Shown: positions 42,983-52,052, counted from the first letter of the stretch. The stretch: DNA of 64,000 nucleotides from Novosphingobium sp. AAP83 (GCF_001295795.1 NZ_LJHY01000016.1:186001-250000); one strand, 5' to 3'. A program made the numbers and translations. The notes: generated from the sequence alone by a model not told the origin.

Positions 42983-45238
42983 CTACTTCCCGCTGCCTGC
43001 ACCATTGCGGTCAAGGAAGCGGAAAATCGTCTCGTACAAATGCTTGCTCACCTTCGGCCCGCTGATGCGGTGCGTATAGCCGGGGTAAAGCATCATTTCG
43101 AACGGCACGGCCTCACCCTGCATCTTGGCGATGATGGCGCTGGCGTTTTCAAACACCACGTTATCATCGGCCATGCCATGAATGATCAGCAAAGGATCGC
43201 TGATCTTTGCAGTATCGGCCAAAGCGTTCGATTTTTCATAGACTTCCGGCACTTTGCGCGGATCGCCCAGATAACGCTCGGTATAAGTCGTGTCGTACAT
43301 CTGCCACTTGGTCACCGGCGCCACGGCAATGCCTGCGGCATAGGCGCCCGGATTGGCCTGCAGCATCTTGATCGACATATAGCCGCCATAAGACCAGCCA
43401 AAGGTGCTGATCTTGTCAGCATTCACAAAAGGCTGCTGCTTCAGCCAGTTTGCGCCTGCCAACTGGTCTTCCACCTCAACCGAACCCATCGCATGGTGCA
43501 GCGCCGAGGCGAATTTGACGCCTCGGTTTTCCGATCCGCGATTGTCGATGGCAAAGTAGATATAGCCCTTGTCGACAATGGCCTGCGCCAGCGCGCCCTG
43601 GAACCCCTTGGTGACCACTTGCGCGGTCGGCCCTCCGTAGTGATAGGTGAACACCGGATAGGTCGTGCCGGGCTCCAGCGGCGGCGTGATCATCATGTAA
43701 TGCAGCGGCGTACCGTCTGACGCCGGGATCGTGCCAAACTGCGCGGGGCGGTGGCTGGCAAGGTAGGGGGCATAAGGATGTGCGCCTGCCACCTTGTTTT
43801 CCTCGATCCACGCAAGCCGCTTGCCATTGGAATCGGCGATGAACGATTGCGCGGGCTGCGCGTCCGATGATCGCGAAATCATCAGCGTCTGCCCGCTGCG
43901 ATCCATCGTGGCGCTGTTGACCCAGCCCAGCTCGGTCAGGCGCTGCACTTTGGCCGGGGCGTTGAGGTCGATCGTATAGACCTGTTGGGCCAGCACATCG
44001 TCCCGGGTGCCGGTGAAAGTAAGCTTGCCGCCCGCCTCATCCACGCCGACCAGACCGATGACGGTCCATTCGCCCTTGGTCAATTGCGTCCACTTGCCGC
44101 CCTTGAGGTGATAGAGGTGGCCAAAGCCATCGCGCTGTGACCACCAGATCAGGCTGCCGTCCTTGAGGAAGCGGTAGCTGTCCGACAGATCGATCCAGTG
44201 CTTGTCCGCCGCCTTTTCGCTGAACAGCACAGACGATTTGCCGGTTGCCGGATCAACCTTGAGCATATCGAGCACGGTCTGTTCGCGGTTCATGCGTTGC
44301 ACATAGAGCGCCTTGCCATCAGGTGCCCAATCGACACGGGCAAGATAGATATCCTGATCCGCACCCAGATCGACCTGCACTTTGCCCGAACCATCAGGTG
44401 CCATAACCCATAGCGAGACTTCCGCGTTGGGCGTGCCCGCAGCAGGATAGCGCTGGTCGTAAGTCTTGGTGCCTTCAGCACCGATGGCAGCACGCGTGAC
44501 CACGCCCACCATGCTTTCGTCAAAGCGCTCCACCGCGATGCGGCTTTCATCGCCGGACCACCAGAAGCCGTTGAAGCGCGCCATTTCCTCTTGCGCGACA
44601 AATTCGGCCTCGCCCCAATGGACGTTTGTGTTGGCTTCTTCGGGCGTGATCGCCACGGGCGCACCGCCTGCAACCTTGCCCGTCCACAAGCGGCGGTCGC
44701 GTACAAAGGCGATGTGCTCACCCTTCGGACCCAGCTTGGGGTTCAATTCGCCGCCCATGGTGCCTTCGATCTTGCGCACGGTGCCATCAAGGCCCGCCAG
44801 CAGCAGATCGCCATCGACCGGGACCAGCACCGACTTGCTATCGGCGGCCCATTCGTAAGTCACAATACCTTTCAGATCGCCGATGCGCTGGCGTTCCCGC
44901 TGCATCTTCTCGGCTTCTGAAAGGGCGCGGCCTGATGACAGCTTGAGCGAATCCACCAGCATCGTCCACTGCGACGTCTGGCGATCAAACCCCCACAAGT
45001 CGTAGCGTTCGCGATCATCGGCGCGGTTGCGCAGCAGCGTCAGGTAACGGCCATCAGGCGACAGCTTCACTGCGCGCGGTGCCGGGCCGTTCAGGCCGGG
45101 GCTGGCGAACACGCGTTCGAGGGTCAACGATGGAGCAGATGGGGTATTGGTCATGGATTGACCCTGTTGTGCGTGGGCAAGCGGCGCGAACGACATGGCA
45201 GACAACGCGCAGGCGGCAAGCAATGGCAAGTGACGCAT
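42983..45238 (-). CDS. Exported S9 family peptidase (dipeptidyl peptidase IV type)
   Basis: A 751-residue enzyme with signal peptide MRHLPLLAACALSAMSFAPLAHA. The N-terminal beta-propeller (AVKLSPDGRYLTLLRN, WAADSKSVLVPVDGD, HWGEAEFVAQEEMARFNGFWW with the EE substrate-binding pair) precedes the catalytic domain with the nucleophile in FGWSYGGYMS, the Asp in IHGMADDNV and the His in YPGYTHRISGP. It is expected to remove dipeptides, often X-Pro, from peptides in the periplasm. Confidence 0.94.
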   Translation of the reverse strand: MRHLPLLAACALSAMSFAPLAHAQQGQSMTNTPSAPSLTLERVFASPGLNGPAPRAVKLSPDGRYLTLLRNRADDRERYDLWGFDRQTSQWTMLVDSLKLSSGRALSEAEKMQRERQRIGDLKGIVTYEWAADSKSVLVPVDGDLLLAGLDGTVRKIEGTMGGELNPKLGPKGEHIAFVRDRRLWTGKVAGGAPVAITPEEANTNVHWGEAEFVAQEEMARFNGFWWSGDESRIAVERFDESMVGVVTRAAIGAEGTKTYDQRYPAAGTPNAEVSLWVMAPDGSGKVQVDLGADQDIYLARVDWAPDGKALYVQRMNREQTVLDMLKVDPATGKSSVLFSEKAADKHWIDLSDSYRFLKDGSLIWWSQRDGFGHLYHLKGGKWTQLTKGEWTVIGLVGVDEAGGKLTFTGTRDDVLAQQVYTIDLNAPAKVQRLTELGWVNSATMDRSGQTLMISRSSDAQPAQSFIADSNGKRLAWIEENKVAGAHPYAPYLASHRPAQFGTIPASDGTPLHYMMITPPLEPGTTYPVFTYHYGGPTAQVVTKGFQGALAQAIVDKGYIYFAIDNRGSENRGVKFASALHHAMGSVEVEDQLAGANWLKQQPFVNADKISTFGWSYGGYMSIKMLQANPGAYAAGIAVAPVTKWQMYDTTYTERYLGDPRKVPEVYEKSNALADTAKISDPLLIIHGMADDNVVFENASAIIAKMQGEAVPFEMMLYPGYTHRISGPKVSKHLYETIFRFLDRNGAGSGK

Positions 45239-45325
45239 GGGGCTTCGGTATCCTCTGGCCTGATGAGGCCGCAGAGCAAGTTGGTGATGCGCCTTGGTGG
45301 CCCGAATTGCCTGCTGTTCAAAGCA

Positions 45326-45363
45326 GAAAAGGCGCCCTGGCCGGTGAGCCAGGACGCCTTTTT
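45326..45363. terminator. Intrinsic terminator after rplS
   Basis: AAAAGGCG and CGCCTTTT enclose a CCTGGC/GCCAGG stem with a short loop. T-runs exist on both strands. It lies about 45 nt past the rplS stop and closes the ffh-to-rplS locus. Confidence 0.88.
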
Positions 45364-45406
45364 AAACACTTTCGTGTCGTGGCGTTGGGCTATTGCCCGC
45401 CTGCGC

Positions 45407-45784
45407 TCAGTTCGCGGTAACCTTGGTGACCTTGCGTTCGGCAATACGTGCCGATTTGCCGGTCCGGCCGCGCAGATAGTAGAGCTTCGCACGACGAACG
45501 ACACCACGGCGAACCACGGTAATCGAATCGATGTTCGGCGAATAAAGCGGGAATACGCGTTCTACGCCTTCGCCGAACGAGATCTTGCGAACGGTGAAGT
45601 TCGAGCCAAGGCCACGGTTCGAACGCGCGATGCACACGCCTTCGTAGTTCTGAACGCGGGTGCGCTCACCTTCCACAACGCGTACGCCGATGCGCACGGT
45701 ATCGCCCGCACGGAACGATGGAATTTCCTTCTTCGCCTTGTATTCGGCGATGGCTTCAGCTTCAAGCTGCTGAATCAGGTTCAT
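45407..45784 (-). CDS. rplS: 50S ribosomal protein L19
   Basis: A 125-residue L19 located at the 30S-50S interface. It has [52 protein letters not shown] and RGKTGK-like [10 protein letters not shown]. Its start overlaps the 3' end of trmD by 23 nt, so translation may be coupled to that of the upstream frame. Confidence 0.97.
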   Translation of the reverse strand: MNLIQQLEAEAIAEYKAKKEIPSFRAGDTVRIGVRVVEGERTRVQNYEGVCIARSNRGLGSNFTVRKISFGEGVERVFPLYSPNIDSITVVRRGVVRRAKLYYLRGRTGKSARIAERKVTKVTAN

Positions 45785-46564
45785 TTTTTAAGTCCTGCAC
45801 TTCACGTTGCGCACCAGAGGCAGACTGGACCCGAGCGCCGATGTGGCGCTCCCAAAGGTCCGGCCTGCGTAGCCGTGTATCGTCTTCCGAACGGCGTTTC
45901 CGCCACTCCGCGATTTTCGCGTGATCCCCCGATCGCAACACTTCAGGGATCACTCGCCCTTCCCACTCAGCGGGCCGGGTGTAATGAGGGTACTCAAGAA
46001 GACCGTTTTCAAACGACTCCTCATGACCACTCAAGGCCGCGCCCATTACGCCGGGAAGCAGCCGAATGCAAGCATCAAGCAACATCAGCGCCGCACATTC
46101 CCCGCCAGACAGCACGATATCGCCAACCGAGACTTCCTCGACGTTGCGGCCTTCAAAGATGCGCTCGTCAAAGCCCTCAAACCGCCCGCACAGCAGGATC
46201 ACGCCGGGACCAGCCGCCAGTTCTCGCACCCGCTCCTGCGTCAGCGGTTTTCCGCGCGGCGTTAGGGCGATGACGGGGACGCGAAAATCCTCCCCGAGCC
46301 AAGCTCGGGGAGAATTGCTAAACCTGAAAGCCCCCGCGCATGATCTACCGCTTTCGCCAGCACATCCACCCGCAGAACCATCCCCGCCCCGCCACCGGCA
46401 GGCGTATCATCCACGGTCCGGTGCTTGTCGGCCGCAAAATCGCGGATCTGCACCGCATCCATCGACCACTTCCCCTCAGCCAGCGCCCGCCCCGCAAGGC
46501 TGACACCCAAAGGGCCGGGGAACATCTCGGGATAGAGCGTAAGGACAGTGGCGGCGAAGGTCAT
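45762..46564 (-). pseudogene. trmD: tRNA (guanine-N1-)-methyltransferase TrmD, frame broken by a palindrome insertion
   Basis: TrmD methylates G37 of tRNAs and is essential or nearly so in most bacteria. Here it is in two frames. From 46564 the first frame gives a normal N-terminus ([30 protein letters not shown]) up to DHAR, then runs through foreign sequence to a TAA at 46262. The second frame resumes with [10 protein letters not shown], then [24 protein letters not shown], the knot-forming LPGVMG and LEYPHYTRP to 45762. Sphingomonad TrmD normally has about 6 residues between DHAR and the PV.A.TPRG segment; here there are 56 nt, an excess of about 38, which is not a multiple of three. The extra sequence contains a perfect palindrome at 46290-46312. 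Either the gene is inactive, a single base was lost in the hairpin during sequencing, or ribosomes shift frame. Confidence 0.85.
46290..46312. repeat. Perfect 10-bp palindrome inserted in trmD
   Basis: CTCCCCGAGC and GCTCGGGGAG flank a CAA loop. The unit resembles short palindromic repeats common between sphingomonad genes, but here it lies inside a conserved coding region at the point where the TrmD frame breaks. Confidence 0.9.
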
Positions 46565-46839
46565 TTTGGCGCCCTAGTGGAGAAAGCGTGCCAAAGCAGT
46601 CCAACAATTGTCCCCAAACCAATCGCGACGGTAAGAAACATAGCAATCAAGGCAAAACCCCAGCCTGAACCAAGACTATTAAACGTCATCCACCAAGCAA
46701 ACACGGGTAACGGACAAACCACCAGCAGAGTCCAGATTAGTCGCACGAACAAAGCCGCGCGCCTTGCAAGCAAAAATCGTGTAACCACTGCTGGAAGCAC
46801 GATCAGGACGAGCAGAACGGCCCTGTGAATAAAGATCAT
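46561..46839 (-). CDS. Small membrane protein (92 aa)
   Basis: A hydrophobic 92-residue protein with three likely transmembrane helices ([58 protein letters not shown]). No family recognised. The ATG at 46839 overlaps the vapC stop (TGATG) and its own stop overlaps the trmD start (ATGA), so it is tightly coupled to both. It is not part of the usual rimM-trmD spacing and probably arrived with, or next to, the toxin-antitoxin pair. Confidence 0.7.
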   Translation of the reverse strand: MIFIHRAVLLVLIVLPAVVTRFLLARRAALFVRLIWTLLVVCPLPVFAWWMTFNSLGSGWGFALIAMFLTVAIGLGTIVGLLWHAFSTRAPK

Positions 46840-47213
46840 CAAACCGTCCAGTTCTCAACCACCAACCCCGGCACATCCCTGAAGTCCGCTTCGTTGTCCG
46901 TCACGACGATCAACCCGTGCGACAGAGCATGCGCCGCAATCAGTCGGTCATAGCTGGCGCGCTTGAACGGCAACGTCGCATAAGCCTGCGCCGCCTTGAA
47001 ATCGAAGTTCAGGATAGGAACTTCCTCGACAAACGCTCGAAGCTGCTCTGTCGCAGGCGGCTTTTCGTTTGCAGAACCGTAGGCGACCTCGGCATAGCAA
47101 ACGGCTGACGTCACCATCTCACCAGCCTCACAGTGCGATGCGCGGGCATAGACGCCCGGATCTTCGTTCATGACCAGCGCTATGATGACATTGCTGTCGA
47201 GCAGGTATTTCAC
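46839..47213 (-). CDS. vapC: VapC-type PIN domain toxin
   Basis: A 124-residue PIN ribonuclease. It begins MKYLLDSNVIIALV with the first acidic metal ligand, has the second acid in SAVCYAEVAYGS, and YDRLIAAHALSHGLIVVTDNEADF with the D of YDRLIAA and the TDNEADF pair. All four usual acidic positions appear present, so it should be active; VapC toxins cleave tRNA or rRNA. Its start overlaps the vapB stop. It lies inside the rimM-trmD interval of a translation operon. Confidence 0.92.
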   Translation of the reverse strand: MKYLLDSNVIIALVMNEDPGVYARASHCEAGEMVTSAVCYAEVAYGSANEKPPATEQLRAFVEEVPILNFDFKAAQAYATLPFKRASYDRLIAAHALSHGLIVVTDNEADFRDVPGLVVENWTV

Positions 47214-47569
47214 GGCTCGTCCTTTGACTTGTCACGGCTGCGAAGCGGACGATCCTCGAAGATACGATCTTCCCGGCGGATTGGTTTGAGGCTTGTAGCA
47301 GACCCGGCCACCTTGGCGATATTGAACATCCGCTTGGGCTGTTCAACAGGATCGTAAGAGAGAAATTGGCCATCCTCGACCAACAGGTCCATCTCCATTC
47401 CAGCCGAAAGCTTCGTGCCGGAAGGAATGCGGACAGCCAGCGAGTTGCCCGACTTGAAAACCTTGGTACGATGGCGCTGCTTCTCGATACCTTTCAACCA
47501 AGGCGCAGATCCGAACACTCGCATGTTGAATTTTTTGCGTTCTTCGCCGACCTTATTGTCATCCGTCAT
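47210..47569 (-). CDS. vapB: VapB-type antitoxin, AbrB/SpoVT fold
   Basis: A 119-residue protein with a SpoVT/AbrB DNA-binding swapped-hairpin (RTKVFKSGNSLAVRIPSG) in the middle, about residues 34-70. The N-terminal 33 residues are longer than in classical 75-85-residue VapB proteins. The C-terminal tail is charged and likely binds the toxin. The ATG at 47569 has GGAGG 5 nt upstream. A paired GTATATAC site sits immediately before that ribosome-binding site, which suggests autoregulation. Confidence 0.85.
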   Translation of the reverse strand: MTDDNKVGEERKKFNMRVFGSAPWLKGIEKQRHRTKVFKSGNSLAVRIPSGTKLSAGMEMDLLVEDGQFLSYDPVEQPKRMFNIAKVAGSATSLKPIRREDRIFEDRPLRSRDKSKDEP

Positions 47570-47579
47570 CGCGGCCTCC

Positions 47580-47600
47580 GTATATACGCCCTGTATATAC
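47580..47600 (-). promoter_or_regulatory. Paired GTATATAC operator for VapBC
   Basis: Two perfect copies of the self-complementary octamer GTATATAC (47580-47587 and 47593-47600) are 5 nt apart, 13 nt centre to centre. They occupy the gap between the rimM stop codon and the vapB ribosome-binding site. AbrB-type antitoxins such as FitA/VapB are known to bind TATA-centred palindromes in their own promoters. Confidence 0.75.
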
Positions 47601-48085
47601 TACTCCACGTAAAGCGCTTCAATCACAATCCGTGCATCGTCCCATTCGGGCACCGCGTCCAGCTTCATGGGGACCATAAAGCGCTTGCCATCAGGTTTTC
47701 GGATTTCGATCACGTCGCCCGCGCCGAAGTTTTCGATGGCGATACATTCGCCCAATTCCTCTCCGGTGGTGGAGACGGCGGGCAGGCCGAGGAGGTCGGC
47801 GTGGTAATACTCGCCCTCGGCCAGTGGCGGGAGGGTCGAGCGGGGTACGGTCAGCGCCGTTCCGCGCAGTTTTTCGGCTGCGGTGCGGTCGGCCACTTCG
47901 GCAAAGCGGGCAATCGCGCCGCCTTTGCTGTCATCGCGCAACGATGTTACCGTCAGCTTTGCATCGCAGAAGGCGCGGTAGCGCTTGAGCGCGGCCACGC
48001 CTTCTCCGAACAGCTTGAGACGGACTTCCCCCGTCACCCCATGTGCGCCGGTTATGGCGGCGAGCGTGACGGGTTTGTCCGACAA
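47600..48085 (-). CDS. rimM: 16S rRNA processing protein RimM
   Basis: A 161-residue RimM, a 30S maturation factor that binds S19. It shows LAAITGAHGVTGEVRLKLF at the N-terminus, the PRC-barrel segment EYYHADLLGLPAVST and the C-terminal MVPMKLDAVPEWD. It follows rpsP at 2 nt. Downstream the expected trmD is displaced by the toxin-antitoxin genes. Confidence 0.96.
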   Translation of the reverse strand: MSDKPVTLAAITGAHGVTGEVRLKLFGEGVAALKRYRAFCDAKLTVTSLRDDSKGGAIARFAEVADRTAAEKLRGTALTVPRSTLPPLAEGEYYHADLLGLPAVSTTGEELGECIAIENFGAGDVIEIRKPDGKRFMVPMKLDAVPEWDDARIVIEALYVE

Positions 48086-48087
48086 GA

Positions 48088-48516
48088 TCAGGCTTCCGTC
48101 TGCTCTTCAGCAGCAGCTTCAACCGGTGCTTCTTCAGCAACTGGTGCAGCAGCAGCTTCGGCTGCGGCTTCAGCGGCTTCAGCAGCCTTCTTGGCCTTGT
48201 CTTCAGCGCGTTCCTTGGCCTTCTTGCCGGGGACGCCAGCGTTCGGGTTCAGGGTAACCTTGCGTTCCTTGATGCCTGCCTTGTCGAGCATGCGGGCAAC
48301 GCGGTCGGTTGGCTGGGCGCCAACGCCGAGCCAGTAACGCACGCGGTCTTCGACCAGACGGACGCGGTTTTCATCGTCCTTGGCGAGCAGCGGGTTGTAG
48401 GTGCCGACCTGCTCCAGATACTTGCCATCGCGCGGTGCGCGGCTGTTGGAGACGACAACCTTGTAGTACGGGCGCTTCTTCGAGCCACCACGCGAAAGAC
48501 GAAGAGAAACAGACAT
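48088..48516 (-). CDS. rpsP: 30S ribosomal protein S16
   Basis: A 142-residue S16. The first 80 residues are the conserved domain ([52 protein letters not shown]). The remainder is an Ala/Glu/Lys-rich tail ([16 protein letters not shown]) that is absent from E. coli S16 but usual in many alphaproteobacteria. It lies between ffh and rimM. Confidence 0.97.
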   Translation of the reverse strand: MSVSLRLSRGGSKKRPYYKVVVSNSRAPRDGKYLEQVGTYNPLLAKDDENRVRLVEDRVRYWLGVGAQPTDRVARMLDKAGIKERKVTLNPNAGVPGKKAKERAEDKAKKAAEAAEAAAEAAAAPVAEEAPVEAAAEEQTEA

Positions 48517-48564
48517 TAGATCAACCTTTCAGCGAAATTCTAGTATTCACGAAACTTCAAAAAT

Positions 48565-50046
48565 TCAGCGCTTCTTGAGCAGGTCGTTCAGGTTGGATGG
48601 CAAGCCACCCGATCCCAGACCGGGCAAACCGCCCATGCCGCCACCCATTCCACCAAGCCCGCCCGGACCCATTTGCTGGTCCAGACCCGGCATAGCGGCA
48701 CCAAGACCACCCTTGCCGAACAATGCGCCCAAGCCCTTGAGGCCACCCATCTTCTTGATCTGCTTCATGGCCTTGGCCATTTCCTGATGCATCTTCAGAA
48801 GCTTGTTGACGTCCTGCACTTGCGTGCCCGACCCCTTGGCCACACGGATCTTGCGCTTGGCATTGAGCAATTCAGGCTTTTCGCGCTCTTTCGGCGTCAT
48901 CGAACCGATGATCGCGTCCATGCGCAGCAGCACGCGATCATCCATGCCGGATTGCGCCATCGCCGCCTTGGCCTTCTTCATGCCGGGCATCATGCCCGCC
49001 AACGCGCCAAGACCGCCCATATTCTGCATCTGACGCAATTGCGTGCGCAGGTCGTTCATATCGAACTGACCCTTCGACATGCGCGCGGCAAGCTTTTCGG
49101 CGTCTTCAACCTGAATGGTCGCCGCCGCCTTTTCGACGATGGAGACGATGTCACCCATGCCGAGGATACGGCCGGCCACGCGTTCGGGGTGGAACGGCTC
49201 GATCGCGTCAAGCTTTTCGCCGGTGCCGGCAAACTTGATCGGCTTGCCGGTGACAGCACGCATCGAAAGCGCCGCACCACCGCGCGCATCGCCATCCATC
49301 CGCGTCAGCACGATGCCGGTAAGATCAACCTCGCCCGCAAAGGATTGCGCGACATTGACCGCGTCCTGGCCGGTCAGCGAATCGACGACGAGCAGGGTTT
49401 CCTTGGGAACCGAGACGGCGGAAACCGCCTTCATCTCGTCCATCAAGGCCTGATCGACATGCAGGCGGCCCGCAGTGTCGAGCATCAGCACGTCAACCGC
49501 TTGCAGCTTGGCTGCGTTCACAGCCCGCGTGGCGATATCGACCGGCAACTGGCCAACGATGATCGGCAGCGTAGCAACACCTGCCTGCTCACCCAGCACC
49601 TTCAACTGTTCCTGCGCTGCCGGACGATTAACGTCGAGCGAGGCCATCAGCACTTTCTTGCCGTGCTTTTCTTTAAGCAGCTTGGCGATCTTGGCGGTGC
49701 TGGTGGTCTTACCCGAACCTTGCAAACCGACCATCATGATCACGACCGGCGGCGCTGCCACCAGATCAAGCTCTGCCGTGCCGCCGCCGAGCATTTCGAC
49801 CAGCGCGTCGTTGACGATCTTGACGACCTGCTGGCCCGGCGTGACCGAACGCAACACCGACTGGCCAACGGCGAGTTCTGTAACATTATCGATGAAACGA
49901 CGGACGACGGGCAGCGCAACGTCTGCTTCGAGCAGCGCGATGCGCACTTCGCGCATGGCTGCGCGCACGTCTTCTTCGTTCAGCGCGCCACGACCACGCA
50001 GGCGATCGAAGACGCCTCCAAGCCGGTCTGACAGACTATCGAACAC
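48565..50046 (-). CDS. ffh: Signal recognition particle protein Ffh
   Basis: A 493-residue SRP GTPase. The NG domain has MVGLQGSGKTTSTAKIAKLL (P-loop), DVNRPAAQEQL, LDTAGRLHVD and TRMDGDARGGAAL. The M domain is methionine-rich (MQNMGGLGALAGMMPGM) and ends in a Gly/Met-rich tail. It binds signal peptides and docks with FtsY, encoded at 54031 in this window. A GTG start (MFDSLSDRLGG) at 50046 is chosen from family alignment; a TTG two codons upstream is less likely. Confidence 0.96.
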   Translation of the reverse strand: MFDSLSDRLGGVFDRLRGRGALNEEDVRAAMREVRIALLEADVALPVVRRFIDNVTELAVGQSVLRSVTPGQQVVKIVNDALVEMLGGGTAELDLVAAPPVVIMMVGLQGSGKTTSTAKIAKLLKEKHGKKVLMASLDVNRPAAQEQLKVLGEQAGVATLPIIVGQLPVDIATRAVNAAKLQAVDVLMLDTAGRLHVDQALMDEMKAVSAVSVPKETLLVVDSLTGQDAVNVAQSFAGEVDLTGIVLTRMDGDARGGAALSMRAVTGKPIKFAGTGEKLDAIEPFHPERVAGRILGMGDIVSIVEKAAATIQVEDAEKLAARMSKGQFDMNDLRTQLRQMQNMGGLGALAGMMPGMKKAKAAMAQSGMDDRVLLRMDAIIGSMTPKEREKPELLNAKRKIRVAKGSGTQVQDVNKLLKMHQEMAKAMKQIKKMGGLKGLGALFGKGGLGAAMPGLDQQMGPGGLGGMGGGMGGLPGLGSGGLPSNLNDLLKKR

Positions 50047-50359
50047 GCACAATTCCCATCATCAAGCCCTTGCCCGCCCGCCGATTTCGCATAACGCGAA
50101 AAACGCCGGTGGGCGAAACCTCGCCGACCAGCGTGTGGCATCCTGAACAGGGGCCGTTGTCGAATCCGCAGACGTGCAAGGCCCATCTGCTGCGCGGCCC
50201 ATACCCGCGATTACGCGCGGTGGCAAGCATGGCTGCAAGAATGCGAACCAGATGGCCGATGAAAGCTTATATTAACCAAAACTTCAGCAGCTGTGCGGTA
50301 GCTAAGTGGCAGGGGCAAATCGTCGGCAGGCGGTTGCAGTCAATACGAAAGCATCGGCT
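50047..50359. other. Divergent intergenic region between ffh and a GGDEF-EAL gene
   Basis: This gap should carry promoters for both divergent genes. I see a short inverted repeat TTCGC-ATAAC-GCGAA at 50086-50100, about 40 nt before the ffh start, which could be an operator or a chance match. No credible small gene or RNA was found. Confidence 0.5.
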
Positions 50360-52000
50360 ATGGCAAGCATGCCGCACGATCAGAAGACCAAGCGCGAAAA
50401 AATGGCCAAGGCCGACAAGGACCTGATTGGTCTTGGCATTGTTGTTGCCATGATCATCCTGATTATTGCCAATGGATCATCGGTGATCGCCGATTTCGTC
50501 ACTTCATTGATCAGCAACGGCAAACCGCTCGACGATATTCTGAGCGCCGCGCTACTGCTCAATGTGGCATTGCTGCTGTTCGGCTGCCGCCGCTACATGG
50601 ATCTCACCGGCGAGGTTTCGCAACGTCGGCAAGCTGAAGAAATCGCCCGGACCCTTGCCCAGACCGACCCTCTGACCGGCTGCCTCAACCGCAGGACAAT
50701 CGACGACGCCTTGCAAGACATGATCGCAAGCGCCCGCATCACCGGACACGAAGTCGTCACTATGGTCATCGACCTTGACCACTTCAAGCGCTCCAATGAC
50801 GTTCATGGCCATCTTGCCGGCGATGCGGTGCTATTGGAAGCGACCCGCCGCATCCGCTCGGCCTTGCCCGAACGCTCGATCATAGCCCGCCTTGGCGGCG
50901 ACGAATTTGCCTGCGCCGCAATTTATGATCCCGATCATTCCGAAGCGATTGACCGGCTTGTGCTGCGCATTAACGAACAAATCGCTCACCCCATCATCAT
51001 CAATAGCCTTGCCATCGAAGTTACCGCCTCGGTAGGCCTTGCGACTACAAGCAGCTCGGATTCATCGGCATCACAGAAGCTGGCCACCACACTGCTGCAC
51101 CGCGCAGACCTTGCCATGTATCAGGCTAAAAAGGCCGGTCGCAACGGCTACCGCTGGTTCGATGCCAGTCTGGAAAGCGAATTGCGGTATCGCAACGAGC
51201 TGGAGCATAGCATCCGCCAAGGCATTCCGGCGGGCGAATTCGTGCCGTTCTATGAAAAGCAGATCGACCTTGATACCGGCCAGTTGACCGGTTTCGAAAT
51301 GCTGGCTCGCTGGAAGAATCCGCGCCGTGGCCTTATGTCGCCCGATGTGTTCATCCCTGTTGCCGAGGAAATCGGCCTGATTTCCGACCTTTCGGAAAGC
51401 CTGATCCGTCAGGCACTGAAGGATGCCCGTGAATGGAACCCGCGCCTGACGCTGTCGGTGAATATCTCCCCCATCCAGTTGCGCGATCCGTGGTTTGCGC
51501 AAAGGCTGCTGCGGTTATTGCTCGAAGCAAACTTCCCGCCGCAACGGCTTGATGTCGAGATAACCGAAAGCTGCCTGCACGAAAACCTGGGCATGGTGCG
51601 GACACTGATCACCAGCCTGAAAAACCAGGGCATCCGCATCAGCCTTGACGATTTCGGCAACGGCTATTCCAGCTTTGCCCAGTTGCGCACACTGCCGTTC
51701 GACCAGATCAAGATTGACCGCCATTTCGTGTCAAACCTTGACGTCAGCAAGGACAGCGCGACGATTATCGAGGCGATCTCCTCGCTTGGCAAAGGCATGG
51801 GCCTGCCGATCACCGCCGAGGGTATCGAGACGCCGGAAGTTCTGGCGGAATTGCGCAAGCTTGGCTCGTTCAAGGGCCAGGGCTACCTCTATGGCCAGCC
51901 CACCGATGCGCAAAGCGTGCATGAGATGCTGGCCGATCAGAATATGCTGCGCGAGCTCGCCACTGCCGATGATCAGTTCGAGCACGCTGCCGCCGCCTGA
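50360..52000 (+). CDS. GGDEF-EAL cyclic-di-GMP enzyme
   Basis: A 546-residue protein with two transmembrane segments near the N-terminus (LIGLGIVVAMIILIIANG and ILSAALLLNVALLLFGC), a GGDEF domain (ARLGGDEFA) and an EAL domain whose signature reads EML (GFEMLARWKNP). The other EAL positions are present: VNISPIQL, DVEITES, DDFGNGYSS, KIDRHFV and ITAEGIE. Both activities are therefore possible. It has no PilZ domain and is not closely similar to the other two GGDEF-EAL proteins here. The start is uncertain between GTG 50306 and ATGs at 50360 and 50369. Confidence 0.88.
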   Translation: MASMPHDQKTKREKMAKADKDLIGLGIVVAMIILIIANGSSVIADFVTSLISNGKPLDDILSAALLLNVALLLFGCRRYMDLTGEVSQRRQAEEIARTLAQTDPLTGCLNRRTIDDALQDMIASARITGHEVVTMVIDLDHFKRSNDVHGHLAGDAVLLEATRRIRSALPERSIIARLGGDEFACAAIYDPDHSEAIDRLVLRINEQIAHPIIINSLAIEVTASVGLATTSSSDSSASQKLATTLLHRADLAMYQAKKAGRNGYRWFDASLESELRYRNELEHSIRQGIPAGEFVPFYEKQIDLDTGQLTGFEMLARWKNPRRGLMSPDVFIPVAEEIGLISDLSESLIRQALKDAREWNPRLTLSVNISPIQLRDPWFAQRLLRLLLEANFPPQRLDVEITESCLHENLGMVRTLITSLKNQGIRISLDDFGNGYSSFAQLRTLPFDQIKIDRHFVSNLDVSKDSATIIEAISSLGKGMGLPITAEGIETPEVLAELRKLGSFKGQGYLYGQPTDAQSVHEMLADQNMLRELATADDQFEHAAAA

Positions 52001-52052
52001 ACCACCAGCCTATGCATTGCCCTTGGGCGTGTGAATGCCTATGTCGCGGTCC

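Noticed and set aside
46262..46340. Programmed -1 ribosomal frameshift in trmD
   Set aside because: A hairpin is present, but I find no X-XXY-YYZ slippery heptamer in the correct phase and spacing upstream of it, so an insertion or sequence error is more likely; not fully excluded.
48673..50031. 452-residue plus-strand ORF opposite ffh
   Set aside because: His/Arg/Asp-rich antisense translation of a conserved SRP gene.
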